From CAVVEQ01 sp963747315 (lineage in GTDB: Bacteria > Chloroflexota > Anaerolineae > Anaerolineales > Anaerolineaceae), in assembly GCA_963747315.1 (NCBI GenBank), contig CAVVEQ010000004.1:15490-79489 (forward strand): a DNA stretch of 64,000 bases, written 5' to 3'. Below, piece after piece: positions 25,892 through 35,648 of the stretch; the stretch's first letter is position 1; the number at the start of each line of letters is the position of its first letter. A model generated the notes under the pieces. The model was not told the DNA's origin. It searched no databases and saw nothing but the letters and a program-made list of their open reading frames with translations. A program made the translations under genes and the position numbers.

Positions 25892-26375
25892 GAAAGCCTC
25901 CAGTTGAAGAAAAAACCCACGGCGTGGGGGATTTTGTTGGAGGGGATTATAGCTTAATTGGAGTGGTTTTGTCCAATTACACTCCCTGACACCCGATCGA
26001 TTATTTGATTCGTTACTAAAAAACGAAACAAAAACGAATACCCTTTCGCTCGTGTTTTCCTACATATAAATTAGGAACCAGGAAGGCAAAAATTATATAA
26101 TTTTGAAAAACAAAGGAATCAAACCCCGCGAGCGGGAGGCGCACGGTTGAGAAGAATATGCGATTGTTAAGGTGCAAAGTTAGATAATTATATTAGAACT
26201 TTTTTTCTATTTTGTCAAGGAGGGAGGATTTATATTGATCGGGCAAAACTATATTCACACCCTGCATCTAGCTTTTAATGAATCTGGGAAGAATCAACCT
26301 TAATTAAATTGCACAATGATTTAATAATTACTATAATCAATAAGTTAATAAGACTTTTCAGAGAGGGATAACAAA
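25892..26375. other. Left border of the AT-rich island (no gene)
   Basis: Composition drops abruptly from GC-rich to AT-rich at about 25960-25990. Contains interleaved inverted repeats (AATTGGA / TCCAATT and GGAGTG / CACTCC, about 25955-25990) and a short GC-rich patch near 26120-26150 in otherwise AT-rich DNA. The promoter of the DUF262 gene should lie at 26250-26360; no clear boxes. No tRNA or integrase gene is seen. Confidence 0.45.
25911..25936 (-). terminator. Terminator-like hairpin just upstream of SRPBCC gene
   Basis: On the minus strand, CCCAC-GCC-GTGGG followed by TTTTTT, about 20 bases before the SRPBCC start codon. Either an attenuator in that gene's leader or the remains of the terminator of a gene displaced by the island. 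Confidence 0.45.
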
Positions 26376-28117
26376 ATGACAAAAGAAATGTTCTTTGAAG
26401 CGAAAGATGAAAAAATCCAAAGACGCCATATTTCAAAGCTACATATTCAAGATCCCAAGATATCAAAGACCGTATTCTTGGACCGAAGATGTAAATAACC
26501 GAATTATGGAATGATATCAATGATGAAGAGAATAGTTACTTTCTTGGATCCTTTATCTTTAATCATGAATGTTTAGAAAAAGAAGGTTACATCGAAATGG
26601 TAAATGGCCAACAAAGGATTTTGACAATTACAACTTTTGTCGCAGCTATTCGAGACCTTGCCAAAACATTTGAACCAGGTTTAGCTGAATATTATCACCG
26701 CCGAATGATAGTTGTTGAAAAATCATATCAAAAATGGTCACCAAGGATTATTTGCGGCGATTCGACCAATGAATTTTATAGCAAATATATCCAAGGGTAT
26801 GAAGAAGGTGTAAATATTGAACAGGCGGCACCAAAAACCCAAGAAGAAAAACTTATAAAAAATAATTATTTATTCTTTTTAAATAGATCAAGAAGGAATT
26901 AGATCAAATTGAAGGAAATAGTAAGAAAAAAGAGCACCTTGAAAAATATATAAATAAAATTACCAACCTCATAGTGATTTATATAAAAATTGCTACAGAA
27001 GAAGATGCATATGAAATTTTTGAAACAACAAATGCAAGAGGTTTGGATTTAGAATGTAGCCGATCTATTAAAGAACTGGATTTTCAAAAATATTCGACAG
27101 GATGGTTTAAAAGATGTGGCAAAGGAGATTTGGCAAGATATTGAATCCAACGTTCAGCCAGAAATTCGACGGTTTTTACGAATTTCTGGATCTCAGGCAA
27201 CCCTTTTATTTCAGAACGAAGGTTATATAAGGCAATAAAAAACACTGTCACGAATTGGGATCTTTTCCTAGATGAATTATGGAAAGGTTCAGATTTATAT
27301 AGTCTCCTTATTCAGGCCTCAGAAGAACAATGGATACATTCAGAATATGAACATTCAAATAAATTATATAAATCAGTTGCAGCATTAAAAATAATGAATG
27401 TATCCCAATGCTATGTCCTTCTTTTAGCTATCCTTAGAAATTATAAAAATATGGGTGTCGACCCTGTACGGATTTTTGGACTGAATTGAGAAGTTTTCAT
27501 TTATTTATTCAGCAATTTGTAGACAACCTGCAAACAGAGTAGAAAAACTTTATAACAAATATGCCTTAGAGTTAAACCAAATCGCTAATGAAGAAGGGAC
27601 TAAAGAAAAAAGGCATCAAAAGTAAATACTCTATTTCAAAGATTAGAAAAAGATCTTAGGGAATATAAACCACCCTATGAATTATTCAAGAAGAACTTTA
27701 TGGATATCAAATATAGAAATTCGGATTCAGCAAGGATCCTAATAAAATATATTTGGAGTGAAGTAAATAATCACTATGAAAAAACTAATGAACATAAAAT
27801 AGATTTCAATAACGTAAATGTTGAGCATCTAATCCCTCAAAGCCCTGGTATTAATTGGGGATTAACGACAGACGAAATTAAAAATTATGTAAATCTTTTA
27901 GGAAATTTCAACACTTGGTTGATAAAGTAATAAATTCTAAAGCTGGTAATAAATCACTTGAAGAAAAGATCCAAATATTAAAAGATTCTCAACTACCAAT
28001 AACCATAAATTTATTGAAAGAAATAGAAGCTGCAAATAATAAATGGGATAGGGAATAATAATAAAGCGACAATCAAATTTTGCTGAATTAGGTTATGAAA
28101 CAATTTGGAAATTCTAA
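26376..28117 (+). CDS. DUF262/DUF1524 protein (GmrSD-like), many frame breaks
   Basis: ATG at 26376 with GAGAGG SD. Pieces in all three frames add up to a protein of about 580 residues. N-terminal DUF262: IPRYQRPYSWTED, ELWNDINDEENSYFLGSFIF, and VNGQQRILTITTFVAAIRDL, where the usual Asp of DGQQR is read as Asn; then IFETTNARGLDLE and ADLLKNWIF. C-terminal DUF1524: NVNVEHLIPQSPGINWG (His-Xn nuclease motif), NLLGNFNTWL, ending near 28117 (ELGYETIWKF). Relatives include GmrS-GmrD, which restrict glucosyl-hydroxymethylcytosine DNA using NTP, and other phage-defence proteins. At least six breaks; real decay or base-calling errors in AT-rich DNA. Confidence 0.75.
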
Positions 28118-28323
28118 TACCGCTTTTCAATAAAAAACTTTGAAAGAAAAATTTTTATTAGACAATAAACTAATATTAGGCAATATATCCGAAATTAAAT
28201 AGCGATTTACCTTTCAACGATATTTCAGTTTGGTATGAAATTTCTTTCAAGTTTGAATATATACCTATTGCCAATTTCCAAAAAAGTAAAAAAATATATC
28301 AGACGGGTCTATAGGGTAACATA
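28118..28323. other. AT-rich spacer
   Basis: No gene or structured element recognised; likely carries the promoter of the membrane protein gene. Confidence 0.35.
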
Positions 28324-29059
28324 ATGGTAAAAAGAAATCGCAAAATGCCTGGGTGGTTAAACCACTCTTTTATCAGCAATAATCACAACGGTTATTTTAT
28401 TGCTTATTTACTTCAATAATCCGTATTATTTCGATTCATTTATGATCAATTTTAAAACTAACCTTGTATATTTAAAAGATTTTATTACGATAATATCTTC
28501 AATAATTATTGCTTTTGTGGCTGTTTACGGAGTAACAACCTGGAAGAAACAATTAAAAGGTCAAACGGAATATTCTTTAGCTAGGAAATTATTGATAATG
28601 CTTTATAAAACTAGAAACGCGGTTGAAGGTTTACGTAGCATTTTTTTATCATCCGGTGAAATACTAAGTGCATTAGCAGAAGCTAAAATCGAGATTGATC
28701 CAAACATTCGAATTACCGATCCAAAATATACCAGTGTTGCTTATAACCGAAGATGGAAATCAGTCCTGGATGCATATTTAGAATATCAAGTTGAATCCTT
28801 TGAAGCTGAAGCTCTTTGGGGGGAAAATTTTAGATTACTTGTAAAAGAATTAAATCATTGTATTAAGGATCTTTACTATAGCATGATAGATGTAATGCAA
28901 TATCAACAAATACATGATGCAAACCCAAAAGATGAATATATTATTTCGCAAGAAAAAATTCTTTATGCCAGGAATGATAAAGAAGATGAATTTCAAGAAA
29001 GGTTTAATAAACTAATTAATGAATTCGAAATCTTTCTCAGACCATACATTAATATATGA
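28324..29059 (+). CDS. Hypothetical protein with two N-terminal TM segments
   Basis: Open from an in-frame TTG at 28400, but the ATG at 28324 begins MVKRNRKMPGW and, after one base shift near 28360, joins TTLLSAIITTVILLLIYF directly to that frame. So the gene probably has two membrane helices (about residues 12-30 and 47-70) and a cytoplasmic helical domain of about 170 residues (WKKQLKGQTEYSLARKLLIMLYKTRNAVEGLR...). No catalytic motif. Such proteins are found scattered in defence islands; it could be a membrane effector or an unrelated passenger. Family not recognised. Confidence 0.55.
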
Positions 29060-29158
29060 TTAATAGATGGTTATTAGATATTTTTCTCTCACATAATTAA
29101 TATTTCTATTTGTTAGGTTTTTTTTATCAGGATATGTAATTCTCCTTATTCGTTAAAT

Positions 29159-30092
29159 TTATTTAAATTCTTTGAATTTATAATGATAATGGTAATCAAT
29201 ATAAGAACATTGCTGTCTATTGAACCCTTTTGGTTGAATATCATTACTAATATGCCAAATATCTAAGATTTGCTGAACTCTTTGGTTTGCTATGAGCATA
29301 TTGCCTTCAGTAGAAAAAGATATTGCACCAATGTCGAATAGTTTATCAATATGGGGGGATAAAAGTAAACCATTATTCCCATCTAGCCTTTCACTATTAT
29401 TGGAAACACACCATGGTTTTATATGACTAGCTATTAATAATCTTTTCTTATTCTGTCAGTCCAGTAATTCGACAACATTTTTCAATTTCTTCAACTCTGA
29501 TTCGAAAAGTTCCTTGACCTATTCGTGCATTAATTAGTTGCTTTTTTTCAGTTTCAGCGATGTTTTGATTCTGTATTTCTAACAATTTTTCTTTTTCATT
29601 TTCATCTAAGTTTATTTCATTAATTAAACTGTAAATTTCTTCTTTGATCCCTGAAAGATCCAAGAGTATATTTCCTAAATCCTGATTTAATTTTGCTAGA
29701 TAAATAACTTGATTACCTGTCCCATTTTTCTGAATTGGTGAATATTTATCGGGGAGATGCGGTGAAATAACTTGAATATGTTCTTTCGGAGAAAAAGGGG
29801 AGTCCAACAATTGCCAATTTATTCCCACAAGCCAGCCATCGATATTCCACTGTTCTCCCAAGGAGCCAAATTCTGAAGGTCGTGGTACCGATAATGCTTT
29901 TTGTTGGGCGATACCGATAGCCATTATTTTGCTATTTGCAAAAGAAAAAACAAGGTCATTAATATTTACTTTCGTTAAATTCTCGTAGGTTTGGTTAAAA
30001 CTTCCCCCTTGATTTCGTTTTGGAGACCATATATAACCACCATATAACTCTTGTTTATAGGTTTGATTATGATTTACCCACCAAATTCCCAT
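29159..30092 (-). CDS. EVE-domain HNH endonuclease (one frameshift)
   Basis: N-terminal EVE/PUA-like module (MGIWWVNHNQTYKQELYGGY, WSPKRNQGGSFNQTYENLTKV, DLVFSFANSKIMAIGIA, DGWLVGINWQLL, residues 1-150), a coiled linker, then an HNH domain: RIRVEEIEKCCRITGL in the first frame and, after removal of one G at about 29455, NKKRLLIASHIKPW, DGNNGLLLSPHIDKLFD and ISFSTEGNML up to a stop at 29159. Full protein about 310 residues. EVE modules bind modified bases such as 5-methyl- or hydroxymethylcytosine, so this should be a modification-dependent (type IV-like) nuclease. Last gene of the island's minus-strand block. Confidence 0.85.
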
Positions 30093-30143
30093 GTCGATCC
30101 TCCAAGAAATAAATTAATTGTATTTTTTTTATTAGAAAGAATA

Positions 30144-30734
30144 TCACCTATATGTAAATTGTTTTGAAATATCTAAATAATAAACTACTCTTTTAGTATT
30201 TTTTAGGCGTGGTAATACTGGATATTTAAACAACTTGAATTCGTGTAATTCATCCACAAACATTTTGGCACAGATTTCTACCTCGGATTCAAACACTAAA
30301 CAAAAAACAACAAAAGCATCTGCAACCTTATTATCGAAAATTTCCCTATCCCAATGACCTTTTTCCTGATTTCCATATTGAAATGTCCATGAAAGACCAT
30401 ATGAAATAGATGATGGAAAATCTTGTGATTTTACGTGGCAAGGTGTTTTATAGTTGATAATTAAATCTTCACAAAATGTCTTAATCGTTGTAACCGTAAA
30501 ATCTACATCTGAACAAGTTATCCCCATTGCTTTGTACCATTTATTTACACCAATTTCCCCCAATTTTCCTATATATATTTGCTTTTTTATTCTCTCAACA
30601 TTTGTTTGATTGCGATCCTTTAAAAAATACAAAGTCGAAATTACACTTTTCGAGAATTCATTGGCTTCTTTTTTTCCGACTCGGATACCTCGATTTTAAT
30701 CAATTTGTATGTAGGGTCCCTTTTTTAAGTTCAT
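30144..30734 (-). CDS. Probable PD-(D/E)xK-type nuclease-like protein (N-terminal frame break)
   Basis: The unbroken part from 30632 reads 162 residues; coding continues upstream (EANEFSKSVISTLYFLKDRNQT) to an ATG at 30734 if one or two bases are adjusted near 30670-30695. Features: GKLGEIGVNKWYKAMG with a conserved-looking Glu, DVDFTV, EDLIINYKTPCHVKSQD with Asp and a strand ending xKSQ, SWTFQ. Glu...Asp...(x)K in this order is the core of PD-(D/E)xK nucleases. No family name can be given. It lies between the HaeIII-like and EVE-HNH genes, so a nuclease or accessory role in restriction is plausible, not shown. Confidence 0.5.
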
Positions 30735-30746
30735 TGATAGTTATGT

Positions 30747-31730
30747 CTATATCCAAGATTCAGTAAAAAACGCAAAAGGACTACCTTCAAAATTGATGTC
30801 AAATTTCACGCTTGTTTTTACAAAAGTATCAGCACTATGTAATCTTAGTCTGAATTGCCATCCTTCATCAAGTATTATATTTATTGTTGTATTAGTTCTT
30901 CTATATTGATCAATACTTATGATTCGTGTTGGCATTCCCCCATTTTGACTTTCAATGGTGTTTCTTGGTCGAGAAAGACTATCTTTTCTATTCAATGTTG
31001 AATGTAAATTAAACGCTTGAATGTCTGTTCTCCTACGATCTTTCAAACCAATGATCTTATAAAAGTCAAACCGACCAACCATGTATTCCACCAGATTTCT
31101 TGGGACATCATTATATGTATTTGACAGTCTTAGTAATTCTTTTTGGAAAGCATTTAATAAAGGTCTATATACTCGAATCGATTTATTTGGAAAATCGCTC
31201 CACCTTGATCCTTCAACTGCCTCTAATTCATTCATAATCGGGTGAATTTCCTCCCAATAAGCTTGTGAACATGGGTGGTTCAACCATTCTCTTCCAAAAT
31301 CAATGTCCTTGGCAATTCGCGGAGATTTAAGAGCTTTATGGTTCCATTTGCACGACAATCCAATCTCCCACGGGCTTCCATCGCTATTTCTAATGTTAAA
31401 CATTAAAATATCTCTAACATCTCCTGAACCGCCTGCATTTATATTCACTTGAACTTCTATAGGGTTTTCTTCAGTACCATGCCATAGATGTGGTTCTAAC
31501 GGGGCAATATGTTTCAATCCAGCTTCTGCAGCTTTTATCATTTTTTCTTTGTAATCATCTTCAATCTCGTTGAAGCTACTTTCCACAGCAGAATATCGAT
31601 CATCTCTAATAATTCGAATATCACTTTCTCGCATACCGTTATTTGCCAGCCACCCATTAATTGACCTTTTAATCATTGAACAGATTGCATATTCAAAAGC
31701 GCTTCCGTGAAGAGTTTGGTTAGGCATCAT
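30747..31730 (-). CDS. HaeIII-family type II restriction endonuclease
   Basis: 327 residues; double Met start (31730 or 31727), overlapping the methyltransferase end by about 11 bases. Resembles RE_HaeIII (PF09556): GSAFEYAICSMIKRSI at the N-terminus, AGGSGDVRDILMFNIRN, then WEIGLSCKWNHKALKSPRIAKDIDFGREWL, where the Glu...Lys pair forms the nuclease centre, and QAYWEEIHPIMNEL, plus a C-terminal beta domain (GMPTRIISIDQY). HaeIII cuts GGCC; the specificity here is not predictable. The partner is a D12-class adenine methyltransferase, not the C5-cytosine enzyme that accompanies HaeIII itself. Intact reading frame. Confidence 0.75.
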   Translation of the reverse strand: MMPNQTLHGSAFEYAICSMIKRSINGWLANNGMRESDIRIIRDDRYSAVESSFNEIEDDYKEKMIKAAEAGLKHIAPLEPHLWHGTEENPIEVQVNINAGGSGDVRDILMFNIRNSDGSPWEIGLSCKWNHKALKSPRIAKDIDFGREWLNHPCSQAYWEEIHPIMNELEAVEGSRWSDFPNKSIRVYRPLLNAFQKELLRLSNTYNDVPRNLVEYMVGRFDFYKIIGLKDRRRTDIQAFNLHSTLNRKDSLSRPRNTIESQNGGMPTRIISIDQYRRTNTTINIILDEGWQFRLRLHSADTFVKTSVKFDINFEGSPFAFFTESWI

Positions 31731-32524
31731 TCTCCCAATTATTAATTGATATATCGTTACTTATAATTAATAATTCTCTTGATTCTTTATCATTCGACAT
31801 TCCATATTTCCAATTGGGGACAAGAAACTGAAATCCTTTATATAAATCTTTTACTTCCGCGCAATTGTTATAAGACAAGACCCAATTTCTTCTCGTTCGA
31901 AGCATATTAGCCAAGCCACCGTGGTCAAATTCTTTATGAGTATCCCCCTTGTTTCCGTATAATGCAGAAAGTAATCATATAAGGAGGATCCAAATACATA
32001 AACTCAGTTTGATATTTAGCCAAAGTGTTTTTAAAATCATCAAATTTGACGATTAAATTTGGACATTCAAAATTGCGAAGATAATTTATCGAGCTTGTTG
32101 TAAAACGCGGGTGATCTGGTGACATTCCACCACTTAAGGTGGAACCAGAAAACGAACTTCTATTTAATGTATAAAATATGGCTGCAGATTTCAGATCATC
32201 TGATAATTTGGTTTTCTGCAATTCATAAAACTTCTCCTTTGGAAGAGGGAGATACTTTTGCACCTCATTTGCTAATCTTTCTGGATCATCTAATAAATAG
32301 TTCCAAAAAACTACAAGGGGTTTAAATATATCAAAACCAATAACTTTGACTCCCATTGACGCAATTGCTATTTCAATTGACGCTCCACCGATAAATGGTG
32401 AAATTAAAACATTAATCCCTTTCGGAATTAGTGAAAGAATAATTGGAACAGCCCTGGCTTTTCCGCCTGGGTATCTCAATGGTGACTTTGGGTATACAAT
32501 TTTTTTAATTATGTGCTTTTCCAT
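31720..32524 (-). CDS. D12-class N6-adenine DNA methyltransferase (one frameshift)
   Basis: Start taken at the ATG of MEKHIIKKIVYPKSPLRYPGGKARAV (32524); a GTG at 32557 is also in frame. Motifs: LRYPGGK (Dam-type motif X), a weak motif I FIGGASIEIA (usual form FxGGG), TLNRSSFSGSTLSGG, and YLDPPY (motif IV). Removing one T at about 31973 joins DPPYMIT to SALYGNKGDTHKEFDHGGLANMLRTRRNWVLSYNN and runs to the stop at 31720. About 267 residues, usual for Dam-like enzymes. Should protect DNA against the neighbouring HaeIII-family nuclease; the two genes overlap. Confidence 0.82.
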
Positions 32525-32572
32525 TTTTTGTTCAAATAATATTAAAAAATCATACACGTATCGAAACTTATA

Positions 32573-33022
32573 TTAATCCAAATATGATTTAAGAAATTTT
32601 ACAAATTGATCAATCTCTTCTTGTGGAATTTCTGGAAATTCTTCATCAGCCTGATGTGAATTATATTTTTTATTCCGAAATTCTTTGAAGTATTGTTTTC
32701 TTAGCTCGATATAATCATAATCGGCTTCTGTCATTATTTCCTCTAAAGTGCAATTCATTTCAATGTGCCAATCTCCTCGGTCTTCTTTATCGTATTCATC
32801 ATCCTCATCTTCAATAATTAATTTCGTCTCCTCCTCGTCTCCCACATCGATGTCATTCTCGCCTTCATTTGCGTTTGAGAATTTTCTTCCATAGAGATAA
32901 TTATTTAATTTGATATATTCTTTCGGGTCGTCTCTCTCAATAGCGAAAATATATGAGCCCCAAATATTCTTGGCATATATAATCTCGTCTTCTAAATGGT
33001 ATGTTGGCATTTCATTGTCCAT
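32573..33022 (-). CDS. Hypothetical acidic protein
   Basis: 149 residues, very acidic, with a Glu/Asp-rich middle (GENDIDVGDEEETKLIIEDEDD) between two more ordered parts (EIIYAKNIWGSYIFAIERDD; IELRKQYFKEFRN). No family recognised. It is the first gene of the minus-strand island block and lies 48 bases before the methyltransferase start used here (15 before its alternative GTG). Candidates for such a position include a controller or an inhibitor of the nuclease, but no helix-turn-helix is visible; DNA mimicry by the acidic region is a guess. Confidence 0.5.
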   Translation of the reverse strand: MDNEMPTYHLEDEIIYAKNIWGSYIFAIERDDPKEYIKLNNYLYGRKFSNANEGENDIDVGDEEETKLIIEDEDDEYDKEDRGDWHIEMNCTLEEIMTEADYDYIELRKQYFKEFRNKKYNSHQADEEFPEIPQEEIDQFVKFLKSYLD

Positions 33023-33098
33023 TTAATTTCCTCCCTAATAAATCATTACAAATGTTTTATTTTGAAGAATTATACATTTTATTCGGAACAATGATCGT

Positions 33099-33141
33099 AA
33101 GCCCCCCGCCGGACCTGGGGGTGATCCGGACGGGGGGGCTT
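33099..33141. repeat. Large GC-rich inverted repeat after ftsK, at island edge
   Basis: AAGCCCCCC-GCCGGA / TCCGGAC-GGGGGGGCTT with an 11-base loop. It follows the ftsK stop on the minus strand and should end that transcript (no T run). It also marks the right edge of the AT-rich island. Confidence 0.7.
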
Positions 33142-33144
33142 CGC

Positions 33145-35557
33145 CTAGGAATCGGCCGCTGGGGCTTGCTGGCCAAAATCGAGAATTTCACGTACCTGCG
33201 AATTGGGCAGCGGTCCCGCTGATGATGTGCTGCTCCTCCATGGAGTCGATCAAGCGCGCGGCGCGGGTGTAGCCCACGCGCATCCTGCGCTGCAGCATGC
33301 TGATGGATGCCCTGCCCTCCCTTCGGACGAGCGAGATGGCATCCCCGAGCAGTGGATCCTGGTTGGAAGGCGCGCCGGAATCCCAGAGAGAGCCCTTGCG
33401 AAAGCGGCACGCCCTGCGGCTGCAGGTTGATCGGCTCCACGGTTGCGGGTTCAGGCTGCCGCGCCGCCCAGCGAGCTGGCCATCAGCCGCCAGGTATCCA
33501 CCAGGCGGTTGATCTCCTGGTCCGAGACGTACGCGCCCTGCAATCGAACCGGCGCGGGGGCATCCGGCGCCTGGAAGAGCATATCCCCGCGCCCGAGCAG
33601 GCGCTCCGCGCCGGGCTGGTCGAGGATCACGCGCGAATCGGTATTGCTGGCAACGGCGAAGGCGATGCGGGCGGGGAAATTGGCCTTGATCAGCCCGGTG
33701 AGCACATCCACCGAGGGGCGCTGGGTGGCGATGATCAGATGGATGCCGGTGGCGCGGGCAAGCTGGGCCAGGCGGGTGAGCGAGCGCTCGGTCTCCTCGG
33801 CGGCCAGCATCATCAGGTCGGCCAGTTCGTCGATCACCACCACCAGGTAGGGCAGATGGGGATTCGTCTTGGCGTTATAGGCCTTGATATCGCGCACGCC
33901 GCTCTCGGCGAACTTGCGGAAGCGGCTGTCCATCTCGCGGATCACCCACTGCAGCGCGCCGATCACCTTATCCGTCTCGGTGATCACCGGGGCGAGCAGG
34001 TGCGGGATGCCGTTGTAGGCGGTCAGCTCCACGCGCTTGGGGTCCACCAGCACCAGCCGCAGCTCGGCGGGGGTGTTATTGAGCAGCAGGCAGGAGAGGA
34101 TGGCGTTGACGCACACGCTCTTGCCCGAGCCGGTGGTGCCGGCGATCATCAAGATGCGGCATGGCGGAAAGATCGCAGGCGGCGGCGCGCCCGGCCACAT
34201 CCTTGCCCAGGGCAAAGCGCAGCGGCGAGCGCATCTTCTTGAAAGCCTCGGATTCGATCAGCTCGCGCAGGGCCACCAGGCTGATCTCGGTGTTGGGCAC
34301 CTCGATGCCCACGTACATGTGCCCGGGGACGGGCGCCTGGATGCGGATGCGCGGGGCGGCCAGGGCGAGTGCCAGGTCGTCGGTGAGGCGCACGATCTGC
34401 GAGACGCGCACGCGCGTGCGTCCCTGGCGCGTCTCGATGAAATCGGGCTCCACGCCGAACTGGGTGACGGTGGGTCCGCGCTGGATCTCCACCACGTGGG
34501 CGGGCACGCCGAAGGAGGCCAGGGTCTGCTCGATGATCTGGGCGCGTTCCTTATCCACCCCGGCGCGGATGAAGGTGGGCGAGGCCGGGTCGAGGATATT
34601 TTCCACCACCGGCAGCGCCCAGGGGGTATCGGCAGCCGGGGCGGCGTTGGCGATGGCAGCCAGGGCGGAAGGTTTCGCGTTATTGGTATGCGGAGCCGTG
34701 ATGGGCTTCGGCGAGCGAAGCGGAAGCCCTGGCAGGCGCGGCGATCGGGATTGATAGGTGGGCGAGATGGGGGTGAAATCGTCGGTCAGCTCGGTGAAGG
34801 GCGAGGCGGCCGGCGGGGGGCTGGAAGCGCGGGAGGGCTGCGCGCTGCGCATGCGGTCCGAGCGCGGGGCGCGGCGGGCTTGCCACCACCCGATAAAATC
34901 CTCCCCGGCGTGGGCAAAGGAACGGATCAGGTCCGGCAGGGAGAGATCCAGGGTGAGCGCCAGCGCCACCAGCAGCCAGGCGATCCACACCGCGATGGCA
35001 CCCAGCGGGCCAAGCCCATCCATGATCACCGTGCCGAACATGGCCCCCAGCGCCCCCGAGAAGGCTGCCCCGGCGATGAAGTAGATGAGGGTGAAGATGT
35101 TGAGCATCAGCAAACCGATGCCCACCAGGCGGGCGGCCGAAAAATGCGGCAGCCGCTCCCAGGAGCGGAAGAGCACCCACATGCCCACCACGAAGAAGGC
35201 GATGGGGATGAGGAACGCGCCGATGCCGGCGATCTGGTAGAAGAACTCGGAGAGCCCGCCGGTGAAGCTGCTCTTGGCGGGTGAGACCAGCGCCAGGAAG
35301 GCCAGCAGGCCGACGAAAGTGATCAGCACCCCGCTGAAATCCAGCTTCTTCTCCTGGGTGAGCGGCTTCATCTTGACCTTGAAGCCCAGGACCTTGGAGG
35401 TACGCGCGCGCGGCGCGGATTTGGAGGCAGGGCTGGCTGGAGCGCGAGGAGGTCTGCGAGTATTCAAAAAAGCGCGTGCGCTTCTTGTTTTACCCCGGCT
35501 GGGTAAGCGATCGGGCGGCTCGGTGAAGGGAGGGGTCTGGTTGCGGGTGACTGCCAT
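33145..35557 (-). CDS. ftsK: DNA translocase FtsK/SpoIIIE (several frame breaks)
   Basis: About 800 residues when joined. N-terminal four-TM region (residues about 75-215), a Pro/Ala-rich linker, the alpha/beta translocase domains (GPTVTQFGVEPDF, LALALAAPRIRIQAPVPG, MRSPLRFALGKDVAG), Walker A GTTGSGKS near 475, Walker B VVVIDELADLMM near 575, ATQRPSVDVLTGLIKANFPARIAF, RLLGRGDMLF, and the DNA-reading gamma domain (ASISMLQRRMRVGYTRAARLID) before the stop at 33145. Frame changes at about 34160, 33445 and 33205, plus smaller ones between. Segregates chromosome termini at the septum via KOPS-like sites. Very GC-rich. Confidence 0.92.
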
Positions 35558-35648
35558 TGTGTGTTCTTTCGGTGAATAGCATTAAACGTACATCACCCGG
35601 TGCAAGTTGCATGCCGGGTGATGTTGGATCGGTTAAGAATGGCGATTG

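Larger units (their letters stand above)
25960..33098. mobile_element. AT-rich defence island (probable horizontal acquisition)
   Basis: About 7.1 kb of strongly AT-rich DNA between very GC-rich SRPBCC and ftsK genes. It holds a DUF262/DUF1524 protein, a membrane protein, an EVE-HNH nuclease, a PD-(D/E)xK-like protein, a HaeIII-family endonuclease, a D12 methyltransferase and an acidic protein. Composition and content indicate transfer. I find no integrase, transposase or flanking direct repeat, so the mechanism is unknown. Confidence 0.75.

Noticed and set aside
26120..26160. Possible tRNA remnant or attachment site in the GC-rich patch at the left island border
   Set aside because: No cloverleaf, CCA end or matching copy at the right border.
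33307..35284. Long plus-strand frames (311 and 415 residues) opposite ftsK
   Set aside because: Antisense shadows in very GC-rich DNA; the minus strand holds clear FtsK motifs.
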